Shown here: positions 15,255 to 16,423 of the stretch, piece after piece
Position numbering within the stretch: position 1 is the first letter of the stretch
Layout: each line of letters begins with the position of its first letter
Assembly: GCA_038123735.1 (NCBI GenBank)
Contig: JAYPAP010000077.1
Location: 1-16,423, forward strand
Direction of reading: 5' to 3'
Source of the DNA: REDI01 sp038123735
Lineage (GTDB): Bacteria; Myxococcota_A; UBA796; GCA-2862545
DNA: 16,423 nucleotides
The notes under the pieces: model-generated
What the model was told of the DNA's origin: nothing
Seen by the model: only the letters and a program-made list of their open reading frames with translations
Databases searched by the model: none
Made by a program: the position numbers and the translations under genes

Positions 15255-16088
15255 TTGTCTACCCCCGCCCCCATGGTCCGCCCCCGAGACGCCTTGGCTA
15301 CGGAACGTCCAAAGGTTAAGGCAAGCGCGGTGGCTTCAGTGCTTGGTTCACTGCTTTTCGGGGCAGTATTCATCACGGCAACGGCTTCTTTCGCTTGGTG
15401 GATGGTCTTTTCCGCGCCCGTTGCCTGGCAAGACACGGTCCCTATTGACGCCCCGGTCATCAAGGAGAGCACCCGCCAACTACGAGCGCATCGTTGGGTG
15501 CTCGATGCGATCGGCTATCCAACGGATGTGCGTGACGCTGGGACACGCTACGGCGATGGCCACTCCCACATCGATGTGCACTTGATCCTGGAGGGAGAAA
15601 AAGGGAGCGCTCTGGCTAATCTTGCCTGGGAAGAAGGCGCAGAACGCTGGCGACTCACCCAAGCCACAATCGCCCTTCCCGGCGGTATTACCAAGAAATT
15701 TCCTCTCCTCCAAGATGAACTATTGCCAGCAAAGCTCGCCGACGAATCGATGTCTTGGCCTCCTGAGGACCCACGTGCCCGCGCGCTGCAAGCCGCCCAA
15801 TCTGGGGAAATGCTGGCGGCAATACACCTGTTGAGCACCGCCATGGATGAGCCTCTGGAAAGTCCCGTGCGCTCAAGCATGCTGCACTGGCGCGGGCGCC
15901 TATACGCGGCGATGGGGAACGATAGGGCAGCCATGGCAGACTATAAACAGGCACTTTCCCTAGATCCCACCCATAGCGCCAGCCGCTCACAACTCGATCG
16001 GCTCGGCTCCCCAGACCGGGTTGAGGTCGCCGAACAGCCGCGCGCCACGCCTGACAAGCCGGCTCCCGACCAACTTATTCCGCGATAG
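15255..16088 (+). CDS. Membrane-anchored protein with Coa1-like domain and TPR motif
   Basis: The frame is open from 15081, but the upstream part overlaps xseA and looks non-coding. TTG 15255 has the best Shine-Dalgarno; ATG 15198 and ATG 15273 are alternatives. From TTG the protein has 277 residues. A basic N-terminus precedes one membrane segment at about 29-54. Residues about 66-142 resemble the Coa1/Tim21-like domain: VLDAIGYPTDV at the start, then the IDVHLILEGEKGSALANL strand pair with the typical small-residue GxKG turn, and ERWRLTQATI. Residues about 209-242 form a TPR motif (LHWRGRLYAAMGND...ADYKQALSLDPTH). A Pro-rich tail follows. Coa1-domain proteins in mitochondria assist cytochrome oxidase assembly, but bacterial relatives are mostly uncharacterised. 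No oxidase gene is nearby, so a role in assembly is speculative. It diverges from xseA and overlaps the sulfatase-like gene by 14 bases at the 3' ends. Confidence 0.75.
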   Translation: MSTPAPMVRPRDALATERPKVKASAVASVLGSLLFGAVFITATASFAWWMVFSAPVAWQDTVPIDAPVIKESTRQLRAHRWVLDAIGYPTDVRDAGTRYGDGHSHIDVHLILEGEKGSALANLAWEEGAERWRLTQATIALPGGITKKFPLLQDELLPAKLADESMSWPPEDPRARALQAAQSGEMLAAIHLLSTAMDEPLESPVRSSMLHWRGRLYAAMGNDRAAMADYKQALSLDPTHSASRSQLDRLGSPDRVEVAEQPRATPDKPAPDQLIPR

Positions 16089-16423
16089 CACCAGCACGCT
16101 TCAGCCTGTGCCCCACCTTGACGTCAAGGCGCGCGGCGGCTTCCTCCTCGACAGAGAATGCTTTTCGGTCACCCGCTCGCAGATCAACGCGTTCATCCGG
16201 ATCATTTGTGAGGTCAAAATAGGACATTTCCCCGCGCAGCGGAAGCACCACCTTCCGAAGTCGGGTGCGACTGCCTACCCACCACACGCCTCGCTCGCTC
16301 TTTCCGACCAGCTCAGAGATGAGATCTGCCCGCTTGGAACCATCCAGATAGCCAAGCAGAGACGTACTCTCCGCTTGGTGTTGAGCCGCCACCCCTGCCG
16401 TTTTCAACACGGTGGCAAACAAA
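16075..16423 (-). CDS. Sulfatase-family-like protein, C-terminal fragment (partial)
   Basis: The last 115 or so residues of a protein enter from the right edge. The fragment fits the C-terminal part of alkaline-phosphatase-superfamily sulfatases: VLKTAGVAAQ...STSLLGYL resembles the segment before the last core strands, and the SYFDLTNDPDERVDL stretch matches the family's YDLxxDPxExxNL ending. Between them, SRTRLRKVVLPLRGEM corresponds to the re-arm usually reading RTxxxKLI. The catalytic Cys/Ser formylglycine site and metal ligands lie outside the window, so activity cannot be judged. The TAA at 16075-16077 overlaps the end of the convergent gene. A phosphoglycerol transferase or other relative is an alternative. 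Confidence 0.6.
   Translation of the reverse strand, partial: LFATVLKTAGVAAQHQAESTSLLGYLDGSKRADLISELVGKSERGVWWVGSRTRLRKVVLPLRGEMSYFDLTNDPDERVDLRAGDRKAFSVEEEAAARLDVKVGHRLKRAGAIAE

Noticed and set aside
1..16423. CRISPR arrays, tRNAs, transposons and phage genes.
   Set aside because: I saw no regularly spaced repeats, cloverleaf-like segments, transposase motifs or terminal inverted repeats.

Overview
This window is a bacterial chromosomal segment, moderately GC-rich, with tightly packed genes and almost no non-coding DNA. A run of ten Ns at 7955-7964 indicates a draft or metagenome assembly. The content fits a Gram-negative bacterium: a PlsB-type glycerol-3-phosphate acyltransferase, the exonuclease VII large subunit, a selenocysteine synthase, a reverse transsulfuration pair, and a multi-pass sensor kinase. 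The mix, and the style of the kinase, suggest the old deltaproteobacterial / Myxococcota-like area. That placement is an inference. I see no insertion sequence, phage gene, CRISPR array, tRNA or rRNA.

Layout. Positions 1-1784 (minus strand) hold selA, followed 4 bases later by the start of a degenerate J-domain protein that runs off the left edge. Diverging from selA, 1865-4018 (plus) encodes a membrane histidine kinase with GAF-like and HisKA/HATPase domains. Converging on its 3' end with a 46-base overlap, 3973-4596 (minus) encodes an NADP-binding F420-reductase-like protein. Upstream of that, on the same strand, lies an aldehyde-dehydrogenase-fold protein (4701-6278 or 6335) in which all three catalytic positions are substituted. 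Positions 6417-8995 (plus) are a two-gene reverse transsulfuration operon (cystathionine beta-synthase, then cystathionine gamma-lyase/synthase). The N gap falls inside the second gene.

Positions 9134-11638 encode PlsB, overlapping by 8 bases a small unknown membrane protein (11631-11996). A predicted secreted protein follows (12075-12896). On the minus strand are an aldo-keto reductase closely resembling potassium-channel beta subunits (12908-13915) and xseA (13952-15142). The start of xseA lies upstream of the obvious TTG. Diverging from xseA, 15255-16088 encodes a membrane-anchored protein with a Coa1-like domain and a TPR motif. The C-terminus of a sulfatase-like protein enters from the right edge on the minus strand.

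Functionally these are mostly housekeeping genes: selenocysteine-tRNA synthesis, cysteine from homocysteine, phospholipid synthesis and DNA repair. They are interleaved with accessory redox-fold proteins. I did not find a clear new multi-gene system. The most interesting items are the catalytically gutted aldehyde dehydrogenase, the HPD-less J-domain protein coupled to selA, the Coa1-TPR protein, and the small membrane protein coupled to plsB.
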